Below are positions 58,900 to 58,913 of a stretch of DNA of 58,913 bases, in pieces. Each line of letters begins with the position of its first letter. Positions within the stretch are counted from its first letter, which is position 1. The notes beneath the pieces are model-generated. The model saw only the letters and a list, made by a program, of their open reading frames with translations. It did not search any database and was not told where the DNA came from. Origin of the DNA: Desulfovibrio sp. (GTDB lineage: Bacteria > Bacillota > Dethiobacteria > DTU022); assembly GCA_020060545.1 (NCBI GenBank), contig JAGUZX010000027.1, forward strand, positions 1-58,913, given 5' to 3'. A program made the position numbers and the translations under genes.

Positions 58900-58913
58900 C
58901 TTTACCCTTTTGA

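Noticed and set aside
1-58913. CRISPR arrays, tRNA or rRNA genes, SRP RNA, intact transposases
   Set aside because: I saw no regularly spaced repeats with unique spacers, no cloverleaf or rRNA-like segments, and no transposase or integrase frame. Small or degraded RNA genes could still be missed by eye.

Overview
This window comes from a G+C-rich, endospore-forming member of the Firmicutes (class Clostridia). The core gene order is the Gram-positive one (rpmF-plsX-fabHDG-acpP-fabF-rnc-smc-ftsY, then ylxM-ffh-rpsP-khpA-rimM-trmD-rplS-lepB-rbgA-rnhB-yraN). Shine-Dalgarno sites are strong, GTG and TTG starts are frequent, and spore genes are present (spoVS, a CotF-type coat protein, SleB/CwlJ-type hydrolases, a YheC/YheD-type protein). 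A Peptococcaceae/Desulfotomaculum/Pelotomaculum-like host is the best guess. That is inference from gene content, not a sequence match.

Layout. 1-9.6 kb: the C-terminus of a 3-methyladenine DNA glycosylase overlapping mutS2, a convergent class A penicillin-binding protein, an ADP-forming acyl-CoA synthetase, two small coat-type genes and a NusG-domain-II protein. 9.6-20.5 kb: a perfect sigma-A promoter opens the yceD-rpmF-plsX-fab-acpP-fabF-rnc run, followed by spoVS and smc. 20.5-21.9 kb: ftsY with repeat elements at both ends. 22-30 kb: a lone short-chain dehydrogenase, then the SRP/ribosome-maturation block with a structured leader before rplS. 30-33.5 kb: a cyclic-di-AMP riboswitch in front of a LysM/SleB-type hydrolase, a second CwlJ-like hydrolase, and a TetR regulator with a sugar-epimerase-like SDR.

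33.7-54.1 kb is a large surface-glycan locus, plus strand up to about 45.5 kb and minus strand after 46.4 kb. It carries about ten glycosyltransferase genes, methyltransferases, the GDP-L-fucose pair (gmd, fcl) and a three-gene set (RmlD-like reductase, CapE-like dehydratase, WecB-like 2-epimerase) that should make a UDP-N-acetyl-6-deoxy-L-hexosamine. A two-gene nucleotidyltransferase module sits between the two arms.

54.4-58.9 kb couples spore-coat-type genes (CotSA-like glycosyltransferase and YheC/YheD-like ATP-grasp protein) head to head with the start of a gas-vesicle cluster (a divergent GvpA/J-family protein, gvpN, a small coiled-coil protein, gvpA), which runs off the window. Sequences fitting the mother-cell sigma-K pattern (AC, 16-17 nt, CATAnnnTA) lie before the CwlJ-like hydrolase, one glycan gene, the YheC/YheD gene and gvpA. 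The most interesting hypothesis is that the glycan locus and gas vesicles belong to a late-sporulation programme giving glycan-coated, buoyant spores. It rests on motif inspection by eye and needs testing.
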